Assembly (NCBI RefSeq): GCF_025772985.1
Contig: NZ_JAKMTB010000001.1
Span: 124,001-188,000, forward strand
Direction of reading: 5' to 3'
Source: Campylobacter sp. CNRCH_2014_0184h
GTDB lineage: Bacteria; Campylobacterota; Campylobacteria; Campylobacterales; Campylobacteraceae
Length of the DNA stretch: 64,000 nt
The position numbers were made by a program, and so were the translations under genes. Below the pieces are notes generated by a model. It did no database searches and had not been told where the DNA came from. It saw only the letters and a program-made list of their open reading frames with translations. Positions 9,451 to 19,559 of the stretch are shown in pieces. Within the stretch, counting starts at the first letter, position 1, and each line of letters opens with the position of its first letter.

Positions 9451-9869
9451 AAAAATCGTTTGCTATGGTTTATACAATATCTTTTATTTTATTTATCTCT
9501 TTTGTTATGGTATTTGTAATAAAAATTTCTTCATATTCTCCAAGAATTATGAAAGATTTAACTCTTTATACTCAAGGAAAGATTTTGCTTTATGATACAA
9601 AAGAGCTTTCTAAATATTTTTTATATCAAGCCTATTTAGAGGGTAAAGAATGTTTAAATGAATATAATTTTGAATATAATAATATAAAAATACGAATTGA
9701 TTATGCTTATCCTTTGGGTGAGTGTAAAGAATATAAATTGATAGCAAATGATGCTAATGCAAAAAGCATTATAGCTGTAAATATTAGTGTGTTGCTAAAT
9801 GGCAATAAAGCGGTAAATGAAGAAGTGTTTTTACAAAAAAGTTTTTTTGTTTATCCTAAATTAGATTGA
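9447..9869 (+). CDS. membrane-anchored pseudopilin-operon protein
   Basis: A protein of about 140 residues with one N-terminal transmembrane helix (KKSFAMVYTISFILFISF) and a periplasmic remainder containing two Cys. The N-terminus resembles PilX-like minor pilins but lacks the Glu of a true prepilin. An in-frame ATG at 9435 exists. I prefer the ATG at 9447 because it overlaps the upstream stop as ATGA and puts the basic MKKSF segment first, like its two neighbours. It is the last gene of the fliW-proC-pseudopilin operon and converges on marC with a 19-bp overlap. Confidence 0.7.
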   Translation: MKKSFAMVYTISFILFISFVMVFVIKISSYSPRIMKDLTLYTQGKILLYDTKELSKYFLYQAYLEGKECLNEYNFEYNNIKIRIDYAYPLGECKEYKLIANDANAKSIIAVNISVLLNGNKAVNEEVFLQKSFFVYPKLD

Positions 9870-10492
9870 ATGTAAGTTTGAACTCCAATAGCTATCATTT
9901 TTACCCCCATAGCCATAATAAAAACTAAAGCAATACGTGAAAAAACATAAAGTACAAGCTTTCCTATGACTTTTTCAATGGTAGCTGAAAAGTGAAATAA
10001 AGCAAAAATAAAAGCAAAGGTAAGTAGTACAGAAGCTATAGCTATAGCTAAATTTTGATCTTCTGAAATAACCACTATCGTTGAAAGTGTTCCAGGTCCT
10101 ACTAGCATAGGAAATGCCATTGGAACTATACTTTTTTTCAATAATTCTTTATGACTTAATCCTTGATAATGTTGAAATTGAGAACTTGATGGAGTAAAAA
10201 GTAAGTTTTTAGTACTCATAATGATTAAAATCAAACCACCCGCAACTCGTAAATCATTAATATCTATTTTAAATAAATATTTCATAATAAACGGTCCAGA
10301 AAGTAAAAAAACTAAAACAATACAAAATGCAGTATAAATGATATTTCTAAAAAGTTTTTTTCTCGTATCAGCATCTAAGCCCTCAGTCATTGCGATAAAT
10401 TGTGGAAGATTTCCAAAAGGATTTAAGACTGCTATAATAGCAACAGAAGCAAGTAAAATAGCATAAATTTCAGATTCTATATCTGAAAACAT
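9851..10492 (-). CDS. MarC family (UPF0056) membrane protein
   Basis: A 213-residue inner-membrane protein with about six transmembrane helices and the MarC hallmarks NPFGNLP near the N-terminus and PMAFPMLVGPGTLST in the middle. No transport substrate is established for the family; the old antibiotic-resistance link of MarC was not upheld. The start has an AAAAGG site. It lies 51 bp downstream of rpsR, separated by a strong hairpin. Confidence 0.85.
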   Translation of the reverse strand: MFSDIESEIYAILLASVAIIAVLNPFGNLPQFIAMTEGLDADTRKKLFRNIIYTAFCIVLVFLLSGPFIMKYLFKIDINDLRVAGGLILIIMSTKNLLFTPSSSQFQHYQGLSHKELLKKSIVPMAFPMLVGPGTLSTIVVISEDQNLAIAIASVLLTFAFIFALFHFSATIEKVIGKLVLYVFSRIALVFIMAMGVKMIAIGVQTYIQSNLG

Positions 10493-10510
10493 AAGACAAC
10501 CTTTTATTTT

Positions 10511-10530
10511 CCCAAGCTTTTAAGCTTGGG
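10511..10530 (-). other. stem-loop between rpsR and marC
   Basis: A 9-bp GC-containing perfect stem, CCCAAGCTT / AAGCTTGGG, with a tight loop, 13 bp after the rpsR stop. On the minus strand it is followed by an A-rich, not T-rich, stretch, so it is not a classical terminator. It may stabilise the 3' end of the ribosomal-protein mRNA. Confidence 0.55.
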
Positions 10531-10543
10531 ATTGATTTAATAA

Positions 10544-10804
10544 TTATAGTCCTTCAAAAGGATTAGTAACAACTTCTTTTCTATCTACGATATAAGGGAT
10601 AAGTGCTACATGTCTTGCGCGTTTAATAGCAACTTCAACCATTTCTTGGTGTTTTTTGCTAGTACCTGTTAAACGGCGTGGCATGATTTTAAATCTTTCT
10701 GATAAAGCATGTTTTAACAATGCTGTATCTTTATAGTCTATAAAATCAACTTTAGCTTCTGTATATTTGCAATATTTACGTGAATATTTTCTTTTTTCTG
10801 CCAT
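10544..10804 (-). CDS. rpsR: 30S ribosomal protein S18
   Basis: An 86-residue S18 with the conserved core [16 protein letters not shown] and the C-terminal basic ARHVALIPY segment. It binds S6 in the 30S platform. The frame is open further upstream, but the ATG at 10804 has AAAGGA directly before it and begins with the canonical [10 protein letters not shown], so the longer reading is not real. It is the last of rpsF-ssb-rpsR. Confidence 0.97.
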   Translation of the reverse strand: MAEKRKYSRKYCKYTEAKVDFIDYKDTALLKHALSERFKIMPRRLTGTSKKHQEMVEVAIKRARHVALIPYIVDRKEVVTNPFEGL

Positions 10805-10814
10805 GTTTTTTCCT

Positions 10815-11339
10815 TTAAAATGGTAATTCTGTATCATCATATTTATCAATATCAATTTCCTTCATAGGAGCTTCCTTTTGAGGATTTTGATAAGTATTAG
10901 ATGGGTTTGTTCTAGTTTGTACTTGAGCATAAGGATCAAAACTTTGTTGTTTGTTAAAATTCTGATTATAGCCATAATTTTGATTGTCAAAATTGTTTTG
11001 TTGGTTATTTTGTACAGTTGAACCTAACATTTCTAAATTCTCAACTTGAATACTGTGTTTTGATCTATTTTGTCCATTTTGATCGCTCCACTGCTCAAAT
11101 CTCAAACGACCTTCAATTAAAACTTTACTACCTTTGTTAAGGTATTGATTAGCAATCTCTGCTGTTCTACCAAAAAAACTAATGTCGATAAAGCAGGTTT
11201 CTTCTCTTTTTTCTCCTGTATTTGTACTAAATCTTCTTGTTACAGCTATAGCAGAAGAGCCTATTGCGCTACCTGATGGAGCATAGCGCATCTCTATATC
11301 CCTTGTAAGATTACCTACTAAAACGACTTTATTAAACAT
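10815..11339 (-). CDS. ssb: single-stranded DNA-binding protein
   Basis: A 174-residue SSB: an N-terminal OB fold (about 1-110) starting [13 protein letters not shown], a Gln/Asn-rich flexible linker (about 112-160), and the acidic tip YDDTELPF at the C-terminus that recruits repair and replication partners. The gene lies 3 bp after rpsF in the classic S6-SSB-S18 operon. Confidence 0.97.
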   Translation of the reverse strand: MFNKVVLVGNLTRDIEMRYAPSGSAIGSSAIAVTRRFSTNTGEKREETCFIDISFFGRTAEIANQYLNKGSKVLIEGRLRFEQWSDQNGQNRSKHSIQVENLEMLGSTVQNNQQNNFDNQNYGYNQNFNKQQSFDPYAQVQTRTNPSNTYQNPQKEAPMKEIDIDKYDDTELPF

Positions 11340-11342
11340 TAA

Positions 11343-11717
11343 TTAGCCTTCTGTACTTTCGCTAGCTTTGATTTCTTTTTTATTTTGTTTGATACCTTTG
11401 CTTAGTTTTTCCCAAGCTGCTATTTCTTTTTTATTTTCATATTTTACGATTAAAAATCTAATTACTTCTTCAGTGATTCTTAATACCCTTTCAAGCTCTG
11501 CTATTAAATTTGTAGGAGCTTTGAAATAAATCACAAAATAAGTTCCTCTTTCGTATTTTTTAATTTTATACGCAAGTTTTCTTGTTCCCATTGGAACTAC
11601 GCTTTCAATTTCTGCGCCATTTTTTGTAAGGACTTCTTTTACGAATTCCAACTTAGCACTTACTTCTTCTTCTGTAAGTGTCGGTTTTAATATGAATAAA
11701 ACTTCATAATGTCTCAT
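11343..11717 (-). CDS. rpsF: 30S ribosomal protein S6
   Basis: A 124-residue S6 with the typical start [14 protein letters not shown] and the YFVIYFKA strand. The acidic/basic C-terminal tail is longer than the E. coli core. It is the first gene of the rpsF-ssb-rpsR unit. The ribosome-binding site AAGGAGA is strong. Two stem-loops lie in the 90-bp leader between holA and this gene. Confidence 0.97.
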   Translation of the reverse strand: MRHYEVLFILKPTLTEEEVSAKLEFVKEVLTKNGAEIESVVPMGTRKLAYKIKKYERGTYFVIYFKAPTNLIAELERVLRITEEVIRFLIVKYENKKEIAAWEKLSKGIKQNKKEIKASESTEG

Positions 11718-11741
11718 TTAATTTCTCCTTATGGATATAAA

Positions 11742-11781
11742 GCCTAAAATTTTTAGGCAAGGATTTGCATAAAATGCAAAT
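11742..11781 (-). other. two stem-loops in the rpsF leader
   Basis: ATTTGCAT-aaa-ATGCAAAT (11763-11781) and GCCTAAAA-t-TTTTAGGC (11742-11758) lie in tandem upstream of rpsF. On the minus strand the second is followed by TTTATAT. They may end holA transcription, partially attenuate, or form an S6:S18 autoregulatory leader. I do not see the CCG-bulge signature of the known S6:S18 motif. Confidence 0.45.
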
Positions 11782-11807
11782 TTTATTTTACCATAAGTTT
11801 TCTTAAT

Positions 11808-12773
11808 TTAACTTTTTAATATGGAGCTAAGTTGTAAAAGTGTTGCGATTAAAAACTCTTTTTTTTCTATTTTAGAATTCTTTTTTAATTCATATTCGCA
11901 ATTACAAAGTGTCAAAAAGATATGTTTATATTGTGGTATTTTGATCATAAGAGCTTGTTTTTGAAGATTTTGTGCCACAGAAATAGGCGGGGTATAGCCT
12001 AAAATTTCTTTTAAGTCTAAATTTCCATAAATTTTAACATGTAATGCAATTTTAAAAAGTCTAGAAAAATTTGCATATAAGGCATTAATCAATGCTATTT
12101 CATTATGATTTTCTAAAATATTTTCAAGTTCGTTTCTTAAATCTTGTTTTTGCATTAATTTATCAAAAAAACTTTCAAAACTAATAGTACTTAAACTATA
12201 ACAATGCTCTTGAATGATTTTTTCATCGATATTTAAACCACTAAATTTATTTAACTCATTAGCTGCTAAATATAAATTCTCATTAAAATTATAAAAAAGA
12301 GCATAAAGGGCATTTTGAGTGATATTGATATTTAATTCTTTAGCTTTTAAAGCTAGTAATTCCATACCTTCTTTAGCTGAATTTACCTTATAAAATCTAC
12401 AAAAATTATTAGCAAAAATTTTCTCCGTTTCACTTTGTTTGGAGCTTTCATCATAAATTTCAAGTAAAAAATAATTATCTTGCGAATTTTGACAAAGCTG
12501 TAAAAGTTGCTTGAGTTCTTTACTTGGGATTTTCTTTTGAGTTTTGATTTCTAGCAGTTTTCTCTCGCTAAACAAAGAAGCACTAGATAAATAATCATAG
12601 GCTTGCTTAAAATCATATTCTTCAAAATAAAATCTTAAACTCTCATCAAAAGAGTATTTGTCTTTAATAAATTTAGCATAAAGTTCTATTTGGAAATTAT
12701 CCGCTCCATAAAGTAAGAAATAATTAGGAAAATTATTACTATTAAGTAAGCTTTGGAGTTGATTTTTATACAT
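11808..12773 (-). CDS. holA: DNA polymerase III delta subunit (HolA-like)
   Basis: A 321-residue protein with the clamp-loader delta architecture: an N-terminal ATPase-like but non-hydrolysing domain (YFLLYGADNFQIELYAKFI near the start) followed by helical collar domains. Epsilonproteobacterial delta subunits are divergent, so the assignment rests on this start motif, length and the LFSERKLLEI segment. It would open the beta sliding clamp. It overlaps the end of rnr by 8 bp. Confidence 0.82.
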   Translation of the reverse strand: MYKNQLQSLLNSNNFPNYFLLYGADNFQIELYAKFIKDKYSFDESLRFYFEEYDFKQAYDYLSSASLFSERKLLEIKTQKKIPSKELKQLLQLCQNSQDNYFLLEIYDESSKQSETEKIFANNFCRFYKVNSAKEGMELLALKAKELNINITQNALYALFYNFNENLYLAANELNKFSGLNIDEKIIQEHCYSLSTISFESFFDKLMQKQDLRNELENILENHNEIALINALYANFSRLFKIALHVKIYGNLDLKEILGYTPPISVAQNLQKQALMIKIPQYKHIFLTLCNCEYELKKNSKIEKKEFLIATLLQLSSILKS

Positions 12774-14706
12774 TTTGGTTTCTTTCTAAACTAAAATGCT
12801 TGGTGATTTTGCCAAAAATTTTAGCACTAACAATATCTACTTCAGTGATTTCTACTTCTACATTTTCTAATAAATTTGCCCTTGAACCTATGATGGTAAT
12901 CAAAGCTCCTTTAATTTCATCATTTAATTTTACTTGTAATGAACTTTGATTTTCTACTACCAAAGCCTTAAATCTTTTTCCTATATTTTCTTTTACCCAT
13001 CTTGCAAATTTTCTATCCATGAAATGCCAAGCAACTTTATCTGCCTCTCTTTCTAGTAAGCTTAATTCCTCACAAGTGCTTTGTATATTTAAAAGCAAAT
13101 AATTAAACATTTTTTCATCATTGTTGATTTTAGCTTTTAAAAGTCTATGTAAAATAAGATCAGAATATCTTCTAATAGGGCTTGTAAAATGGGTATACTT
13201 ATCAAAACCTAAGCCAAAATGTCCAACATTTTCACTAGAATATTCTGCTTTTTTTTGCGCTTTGATGATGAGCTTATCTACTTCTTCTCTTATATTTAGC
13301 TCATTTGCTAAGACTTGAATGTCTTTAAATAATTCTATGACGTTATTTTTAGGATTAATATCTATACTAAGTGTTGAAAGATCAGCTAGTAATTGATCTA
13401 TTTTTTTATAATCAGGACTTAAGTGATTTCTAAAAACTCCTATATCAATGAGTTTTGCTGCGGCTTTATTAGCTAAAAGCATACAGTCTTCGATTAAATT
13501 ATGCGAGGCCGTGTCATTTTCAAGGCGTGTTTTTATGAGTTTATTATTTTCATCTAAAGTCATTCTTAGCTCTTGGGTTTTAAACTCACAAGCATTTTTT
13601 AATCGTTTTTTGCGTAAATTTTGAGTGATTTTAAAAACTTCATAAAGCCAATTAATTGCACCTAAATCTTCTTGCGTTTGTAAATACTCATCAACTTCAT
13701 CGTAATTAAAACGGCGTTTTGAGTTGATAATAGCCTCAAAAAGCTCTTCTTTAATCACTTCATTATTTTGATCTAAGCTTATTTTAAAACAAAATGCTAA
13801 TCTATCTTCATTAGGTTTTAGTGAGCAAATATTTTCACTCAAAGCTCTTGGCAACATAGGTATGGCAATATGAGGAAAATAAATCGAAAAGCCTCTTGAT
13901 CTTGCTTCTTTATCAATGGCGCTATAAGCATGCACATAAGCACTTACATCAGCTATGGCTACATAAATGGCATGTTCATTTTTATCATAATAAATTGCAT
14001 CATCAAAATCTTTTGCATCAATTGGATCAATGGTGCAAAAATTTAAATTTCTAAGATCTTTTCTTGATGGATACATGCTTGCATCAACTTTATCTCCATA
14101 AGCTTTTGCTTCATTTTCACATAAATTATCAAAAATTGCATTTTTATTAAAAAGTGCTAAGGAAATTTTTTCATCCACAAAATCATCATCAATATGCCCT
14201 ATCACTTCAGTGATATTATTATCATGATTTTCTATTTTTAAAATAGTTCCTAAAGGCAGAGCTTTTAAGGATTTTTGAGAGGCTTTTAAGGCACATGTAA
14301 GTCCTGTTTGAATATTTACTCCAAGGACTGCTTCGCCGTATTTTTTAGTCATAACCAAAGATGTTTCATGGGCTCTTTTAAGTATTAAAATAACTTTAGC
14401 ACTTGGGCGCTTTTTTTTAAGAGGGAGTAATTTTGCCACAACTATATCAGCATAATTTGCTCCTTTTAAATTTTTATTTTCTATGAGCAAATCACGCTTA
14501 AAAGCAGGATCAAAACTTTCTAAAAATCCCGTTCCATTAACAGAAATATCAATTTTACCAAAAGTAAAGCCATCTTTTAAATAGTATTTGTTTTTATAAA
14601 ATTTAATAATATCACAAGTTAATAATTCTCTAATTATTTGCTTGTTTTTATTGGTAATTTCATTAGCATTTAGACCATAACTTAGTTGATTAAATAATTC
14701 TTTCAT
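12766..14706 (-). CDS. rnr: exoribonuclease R (RNB family)
   Basis: A 3'-to-5' exoribonuclease that degrades structured RNA. It is 646 residues long, shorter than E. coli RNase R (813). It has an N-terminal cold-shock-like region, the RNB catalytic domain with the metal-binding Asp cluster in DPIDAKDFDDAIY (about 225-237), the conserved FTSPIRRYSDLILHR, and a C-terminal S1 domain. The Lys-rich tail of the E. coli enzyme is missing. The downstream holA gene overlaps its 3' end. Confidence 0.95.
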   Translation of the reverse strand: MKELFNQLSYGLNANEITNKNKQIIRELLTCDIIKFYKNKYYLKDGFTFGKIDISVNGTGFLESFDPAFKRDLLIENKNLKGANYADIVVAKLLPLKKKRPSAKVILILKRAHETSLVMTKKYGEAVLGVNIQTGLTCALKASQKSLKALPLGTILKIENHDNNITEVIGHIDDDFVDEKISLALFNKNAIFDNLCENEAKAYGDKVDASMYPSRKDLRNLNFCTIDPIDAKDFDDAIYYDKNEHAIYVAIADVSAYVHAYSAIDKEARSRGFSIYFPHIAIPMLPRALSENICSLKPNEDRLAFCFKISLDQNNEVIKEELFEAIINSKRRFNYDEVDEYLQTQEDLGAINWLYEVFKITQNLRKKRLKNACEFKTQELRMTLDENNKLIKTRLENDTASHNLIEDCMLLANKAAAKLIDIGVFRNHLSPDYKKIDQLLADLSTLSIDINPKNNVIELFKDIQVLANELNIREEVDKLIIKAQKKAEYSSENVGHFGLGFDKYTHFTSPIRRYSDLILHRLLKAKINNDEKMFNYLLLNIQSTCEELSLLEREADKVAWHFMDRKFARWVKENIGKRFKALVVENQSSLQVKLNDEIKGALITIIGSRANLLENVEVEITEVDIVSAKIFGKITKHFSLERNQNV

Positions 14707-14775
14707 AAGACTCTTTATAGTAATTTTTCAAAACTTAAATTTTATCATAAAAGGATTAAATTTATATTTTTTAGT

Positions 14776-14781
14776 TATAAT
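14776..14781 (+). promoter_or_regulatory. sigma-70 -10 box for ilvC
   Basis: TATAAT 32 bp upstream of the ilvC ATG, with the TTAGGAG ribosome-binding site in between. Confidence 0.6.
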
Positions 14782-14804
14782 CTTTACTTTAATTTTAATT
14801 TTAG

Positions 14805-15836
<1,032 letters not shown>

Positions 15837-15837
15837 T

Positions 15838-16905
15838 TTGAAAACTATAAATAAAAAATACAAAGTGCTTCTAGCACTTTGTTTGGTTGTGTTTGGAATT
15901 TTTCTTTTTGCATTTGGAGCTTTGTTTTTAAAAAAAGAAGAAAATAAAGTTTTAGATTTCAATCAAACCATAATTCAAAAAGAACCATTACTACCCACAA
16001 AAGAGCAAGAAAATAATTTTAGTTTTAATGATATAAATTTGACTTTAGAAAATGAAAAATTAGAATTTTTAGATAAAAATATTAGTGAAATTTTAAATTT
16101 AAACCCTGCAAATACAGAGTTAAATCAAACTAAAGAGGATAATCAAACTTTAATTTTAGAAATAATAGATCAAAATGCAAGCAAAGAATTAATCAATAAA
16201 GAGCAAAATATATCAGATAAAAATGAGGATAATAAAACTCAAATCCTAGTGCAAAAAAATACCAAACCTCGTCTAGCAATTATTATAGATGATATGGCAA
16301 GTCACACTCATGTAGATATGCTTAAAAAAACAAATTTAAAATTAATCCCATCTTTTTTTCCGCCTGATAAACATCATCCCTATACAGCTGAGTTCGCAAA
16401 GGATTTTGACTTTTTTATGGTGCATTTGCCCCTTGCTGCTATAAAATATGACAAGGCAGAATTAAATACCTTACACCCTAGTGATGATATGCAAAAAATA
16501 AGCAAGCGCGTAGCTTTTGTAAAAGAGCAATTTCCAAAAGTAAAATTTATTAACAACCACACAGGAAGTTTATTTACTGCAAATAAGCAGGCTATGGAAA
16601 AATTATTTAGCGCCTTTAAACAAAATGATTTTATTTTTGTAGATTCAAGAACTATAGGAAATTCTAAAGCTAAAAATTTAGTAAGTCATTTTGAACAACC
16701 TTATATAGCTAGAGATGTTTTTTTGGACAATGAAGATGATATAGCATATATTAAAAATCAACTCAAACAAGCAGTAGAAGAGGCAAAAAAGAAAGGTTTT
16801 GCTATCGCTATTGGTCATCCAAGAGAAAAGACTTTTAAGGCCTTGGTGCAAAGTAAAGAATTGCTAAATTCAGTTGAGCTTGTGTATTTAAATGAAATTT
16901 ATTGA
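15838..16905 (+). CDS. divergent polysaccharide deacetylase (YibQ family)
   Basis: A membrane-anchored periplasmic protein: one N-terminal transmembrane helix (about 10-32), a low-complexity Asn/Glu/Gln-rich linker (about 35-140), then the deacetylase-2 fold from about 142, starting PRLAIIIDDMASH and containing FFMVHLPLAA and FVDSRTIGNS. Family members lack a firmly shown substrate. No ATG is available near the start. TTG codons at 15817 and 15838 are both possible; I take 15838, which follows the ilvC stop by one base. Neither has a good ribosome-binding site. The gene overlaps dprA by 14 bp. Confidence 0.8.
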   Translation: MKTINKKYKVLLALCLVVFGIFLFAFGALFLKKEENKVLDFNQTIIQKEPLLPTKEQENNFSFNDINLTLENEKLEFLDKNISEILNLNPANTELNQTKEDNQTLILEIIDQNASKELINKEQNISDKNEDNKTQILVQKNTKPRLAIIIDDMASHTHVDMLKKTNLKLIPSFFPPDKHHPYTAEFAKDFDFFMVHLPLAAIKYDKAELNTLHPSDDMQKISKRVAFVKEQFPKVKFINNHTGSLFTANKQAMEKLFSAFKQNDFIFVDSRTIGNSKAKNLVSHFEQPYIARDVFLDNEDDIAYIKNQLKQAVEEAKKKGFAIAIGHPREKTFKALVQSKELLNSVELVYLNEIY

Positions 16906-17659
16906 GAATATTGAAGATTTTAAAAATCTTTTAAATCCGCCTTCAAAGATTTATTATAAAGGTAATTTAGAGCTTTTAAATGCTAGAAAAGTAGCTGTTA
17001 TAGGTTCTAGAAAAATGAGTGTTTATACTAAAAATTGTCTTGTTGAATTGGTGACTTTGTTAAAAAAAGCTAAGGTTTGTGTGGTAAGTGGCGGGGCTTT
17101 GGGGGTTGATATCCAAGCAGCTAAAATAGCTTACCCTCAAACCATAGCTATATTTGCTAATGGGCTTGATGAGATTTATCCAAAAGCAAACACAAATGAA
17201 ATTTTAAATATTTATGAAAATGCATTAGCCTTAAGTGAAAATGAAGGAAATTACAAGGCAAAACCCTATGATTTTTTATTAAGAAATAGACTTATTATTG
17301 CTTTAAGCGAGGTTGTTATAATAGCTCAAGCTGATTTAAAAAGTGGTTCTATGCAAAGTGCAAGACTTGCTTTAGGTATGAATAAACCTATATATGTATT
17401 ACCTCATAGGAAAAATGAAAGCGAAGGAACAAATTTGCTTTTAGCTACAAAAAAGGCAAATTTAATTCATGATTTTGATGAATTTGCAAAAATGTTTGGA
17501 GGGCTTCATTATGAGCAAAGTGAAGATGATTTGTTAAGTTTTTTAAAACATGAAGACGATTTAGAAAAAGTTTTGAAAAAATTTGGCGATAGAGTTTATG
17601 AGTATGAACTTGAGGGTTTAGTGGAAATATCTGGAGTGAAAATAAGATCTTGCTTATGA
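16892..17659 (+). CDS. dprA: DNA processing protein DprA
   Basis: This protein loads RecA on incoming single-stranded DNA during natural transformation. The 255-residue Rossmann-like core has the SRKMSVYTK and [13 protein letters not shown] motifs. The N-terminal SAM-like domain of longer DprA proteins is missing and only a short C-terminal extension follows, which is the compact epsilonproteobacterial form. It overlaps the deacetylase gene upstream and ruvX downstream (ATGA). With the pseudopilins at 8.4-9.9 kb it suggests a naturally competent organism. Confidence 0.93.
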   Translation: MKFIENIEDFKNLLNPPSKIYYKGNLELLNARKVAVIGSRKMSVYTKNCLVELVTLLKKAKVCVVSGGALGVDIQAAKIAYPQTIAIFANGLDEIYPKANTNEILNIYENALALSENEGNYKAKPYDFLLRNRLIIALSEVVIIAQADLKSGSMQSARLALGMNKPIYVLPHRKNESEGTNLLLATKKANLIHDFDEFAKMFGGLHYEQSEDDLLSFLKHEDDLEKVLKKFGDRVYEYELEGLVEISGVKIRSCL

Positions 17660-18042
17660 AAACTTTAGCATTAGATATAGGCTTAAAGCGTATTGGTGTT
17701 GCTTTGTGTGTTAATAAAAGTATAGCTATGCCACTTGAAGCTATTATTAGAAAAAACCGTAACCAAGCAGCAAATGAGGTAAAAAAGTACATCAAAGAGT
17801 ATGATATAAATACTTTAGTAGTAGGAATTCCTTTAGGTGGATCTAGTGAAGATGAAATGCGAAAAAGGGTGGAACATTTCATATCTTTACTTGATTTTGA
17901 CAAAGAAGTTTTTTTTGTCGATGAGAGTTTTAGTTCTAAAAATGCACAAGAACTTGGCATGGTGAATTTAAAGAAAAAAGATGGCAAACTTGATTCTTTA
18001 GCTGCGTATTTGTTTTTAAAGGATTTTTATGGCCTTACTTGA
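17656..18042 (+). CDS. ruvX: RuvX/YqgF family RNase H-fold nuclease
   Basis: A 128-residue RNase H-like protein. The YqgF family has been linked to pre-16S rRNA 5' maturation and to Holliday junction resolution; the rRNA role has the better support in E. coli. Acidic residues expected in the active site are visible in [19 protein letters not shown] and the C-terminal [10 protein letters not shown] place the start at the ATG at 17656, which overlaps the dprA stop as ATGA, rather than the TTG two codons earlier. The end overlaps the next gene by 14 bp. Confidence 0.9.
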   Translation: MKTLALDIGLKRIGVALCVNKSIAMPLEAIIRKNRNQAANEVKKYIKEYDINTLVVGIPLGGSSEDEMRKRVEHFISLLDFDKEVFFVDESFSSKNAQELGMVNLKKKDGKLDSLAAYLFLKDFYGLT

Positions 18043-18922
18043 TTTAAATACAGCTTTAGATGAAATTTATACAAAAGAGCAAAAAGAACAAATCCTTCAA
18101 AGTTTTAATCAAGAAAAATATATTAATATTTTTAGAAATTCCTTGCTTGTTGATAATGATGAATTAGAAGAAATTTTAAATAATGAAAATATAGAATTTG
18201 AAAAAATTGATCTGAATTGTTATAAAATTCCAAGTATCTTCAAAAGCAAACTAAGCTCAATGAAAGCTTTTAATGAGGGTAAGTTTTATATACAAAATTA
18301 TTCTTCGTATTTATGTGCTAAAGCTTTGGATGTTAAAGCTGGTGAGAGTGTATTAGATATGTGTGCAGCTCCTGGTGGAAAAAGTTTAAATTTGGCTAAT
18401 TTTATGCAAAATGAGGGTTATTTAGCAAGTTGTGAATTATCTAAAACACGTTTTTTTACCTTAAAAAAAACTATGGAAAATTATCAAGTTAAAATTGTAA
18501 AATGCTTCTTAAAAGACGCACGTACTATAGGCAAGGCTTGTCCTTTGAAATTTGATAAAATTTTACTTGATGCACCTTGCTCAACTTTTGCAAAAATGGG
18601 TTTTGAAATCCAAAAAAACACAAAAGAAATTAAGCAAATTGCAAATTTGCAAAAAAAGCTTTTGCATTCAGCATTATTAGCTTTAAAACATGGCGGAGAA
18701 TTAGTATATAGCACTTGTACATTTTTAAGAGAAGAAAATGAAGCAGTTTTAGAAAATGCATTAAGAAATGAAAATTTTAAATTAGAATTGCTTGATTTTA
18801 ATTTGGTTAATGTTGATTTTATATGTGCAAAGAGTGATGAATTTGATTTATCATTTGCTAAAAGAGTTTTACCAGATGACTATGCAGATGGGTTTTTTAT
18901 AGCAAAAGTGAAAAAATATTAA
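18029..18922 (+). CDS. RsmB/NOP2-type 5-methylcytosine RNA methyltransferase
   Basis: A 297-residue SAM-dependent RNA methyltransferase. It has the SAM-binding motif [12 protein letters not shown], the LDAPCS motif with one of the two catalytic cysteines, and YSTCTF with the second. The N-terminal RNA-binding part is short compared with RsmB or RsmF. The target is probably a 16S rRNA cytosine, but which one cannot be read from sequence. It overlaps ruvX. Confidence 0.88.
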   Translation: MALLDLNTALDEIYTKEQKEQILQSFNQEKYINIFRNSLLVDNDELEEILNNENIEFEKIDLNCYKIPSIFKSKLSSMKAFNEGKFYIQNYSSYLCAKALDVKAGESVLDMCAAPGGKSLNLANFMQNEGYLASCELSKTRFFTLKKTMENYQVKIVKCFLKDARTIGKACPLKFDKILLDAPCSTFAKMGFEIQKNTKEIKQIANLQKKLLHSALLALKHGGELVYSTCTFLREENEAVLENALRNENFKLELLDFNLVNVDFICAKSDEFDLSFAKRVLPDDYADGFFIAKVKKY

Positions 18923-19092
18923 AAATCAATAAAATTAAATGTGAAAAATATTTTTTAGTTTAAAACTTAAAGTGCTATTTTTAGGTGCTTAGAAGGTAAA
19001 TTCACACTGTGAAACTCTTGTGAATAAAACGATGAAATTTTGAAAACTTAAATTAAAGTAGTAGTAAATAAATGTAATAAAAAATATATTAA

Positions 19093-19121
19093 AGATAAAT
19101 AAGCACGAAGCTTATTTATCT
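19093..19121 (-). terminator. terminator of rpsO
   Basis: A perfect 12-bp stem, AGATAAATAAGC / GCTTATTTATCT, with a 5-nt loop. It includes the rpsO stop codon and is followed on the minus strand by a T/A-rich run. Confidence 0.7.
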
Positions 19122-19384
19122 CTTAAGTTTAATTCGCTAATTAATTTAGAATAAGCTTGATAATCTTTTCTTTTTAGATAAGATAAAAGTCTTTTTCTTT
19201 GACCAACAAGCTTTAAAAGACCTAAGCGAGAAGAAAAATCTTTTTTGTAGATTTTTAAATGTTCTGTTAAATCTGAAATTCTTGCGCTTAAAAGTGCGAT
19301 TTGAACTTCTGGAGAACCTGTATCTCCTTCTTTTCTAGCAAATTTTGCAACTATTTCTGCTTTTTTAGCCGAATCTAAAGCCAT
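19112..19384 (-). CDS. rpsO: 30S ribosomal protein S15
   Basis: A 90-residue S15 with the invariant [17 protein letters not shown] segment and the [12 protein letters not shown] helix. It binds the central domain of 16S rRNA. The start has one of the best ribosome-binding sites in the window (AGGAGG). It is monocistronic, with its own promoter and terminator. Confidence 0.97.
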   Translation of the reverse strand: MALDSAKKAEIVAKFARKEGDTGSPEVQIALLSARISDLTEHLKIYKKDFSSRLGLLKLVGQRKRLLSYLKRKDYQAYSKLISELNLRDK

Positions 19385-19421
19385 AATAGACCTCCTGAGC
19401 GGTATTAAAATAAAAATTGTA

Positions 19422-19427
19422 ATTATA
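19422..19427 (-). promoter_or_regulatory. sigma-70 -10 box for rpsO
   Basis: The minus strand reads TATAAT, 37 bp upstream of the rpsO start. Confidence 0.55.
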
Positions 19428-19498
19428 ACTAAAAAACCAAAAAGAATGCTGAAATTTAAAAAATATGAAATTTAATATTTATCGATACTTATTTTTGA

Positions 19499-19504
19499 TA
19501 TAAT
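19499..19504 (+). promoter_or_regulatory. sigma-70 -10 box for the Rrf2-flhA operon
   Basis: TATAAT 55 bp upstream of the Rrf2 gene, leaving a leader of about 50 nt before the GAAAGGA ribosome-binding site. Confidence 0.5.
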
Positions 19505-19559
19505 AAAAATTTTTATTAATAACCAATAATATATTTTATTTATAACTTGAAAGGAACAA

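Noticed and set aside
10805-10855. 17-codon extension of rpsR
   Set aside because: The proper start has a ribosome-binding site and the canonical S18 N-terminus; the extension runs into the end of ssb.
17445-17987. 180-codon minus-strand frame across dprA and ruvX
   Set aside because: Long, but antisense to two recognised, overlapping genes with intact motifs; no ribosome-binding site and skewed composition.
19001-19013. Short palindrome TTCACA-C-TGTGAA between the rRNA methyltransferase gene and rpsO
   Set aside because: It is isolated, with no promoter or neighbouring gene start within reach, and could easily occur by chance.
18923-19092. 170-bp gap searched for a tRNA or small RNA
   Set aside because: No cloverleaf, no clear promoter-terminator pair and no open frame with a ribosome-binding site were seen.
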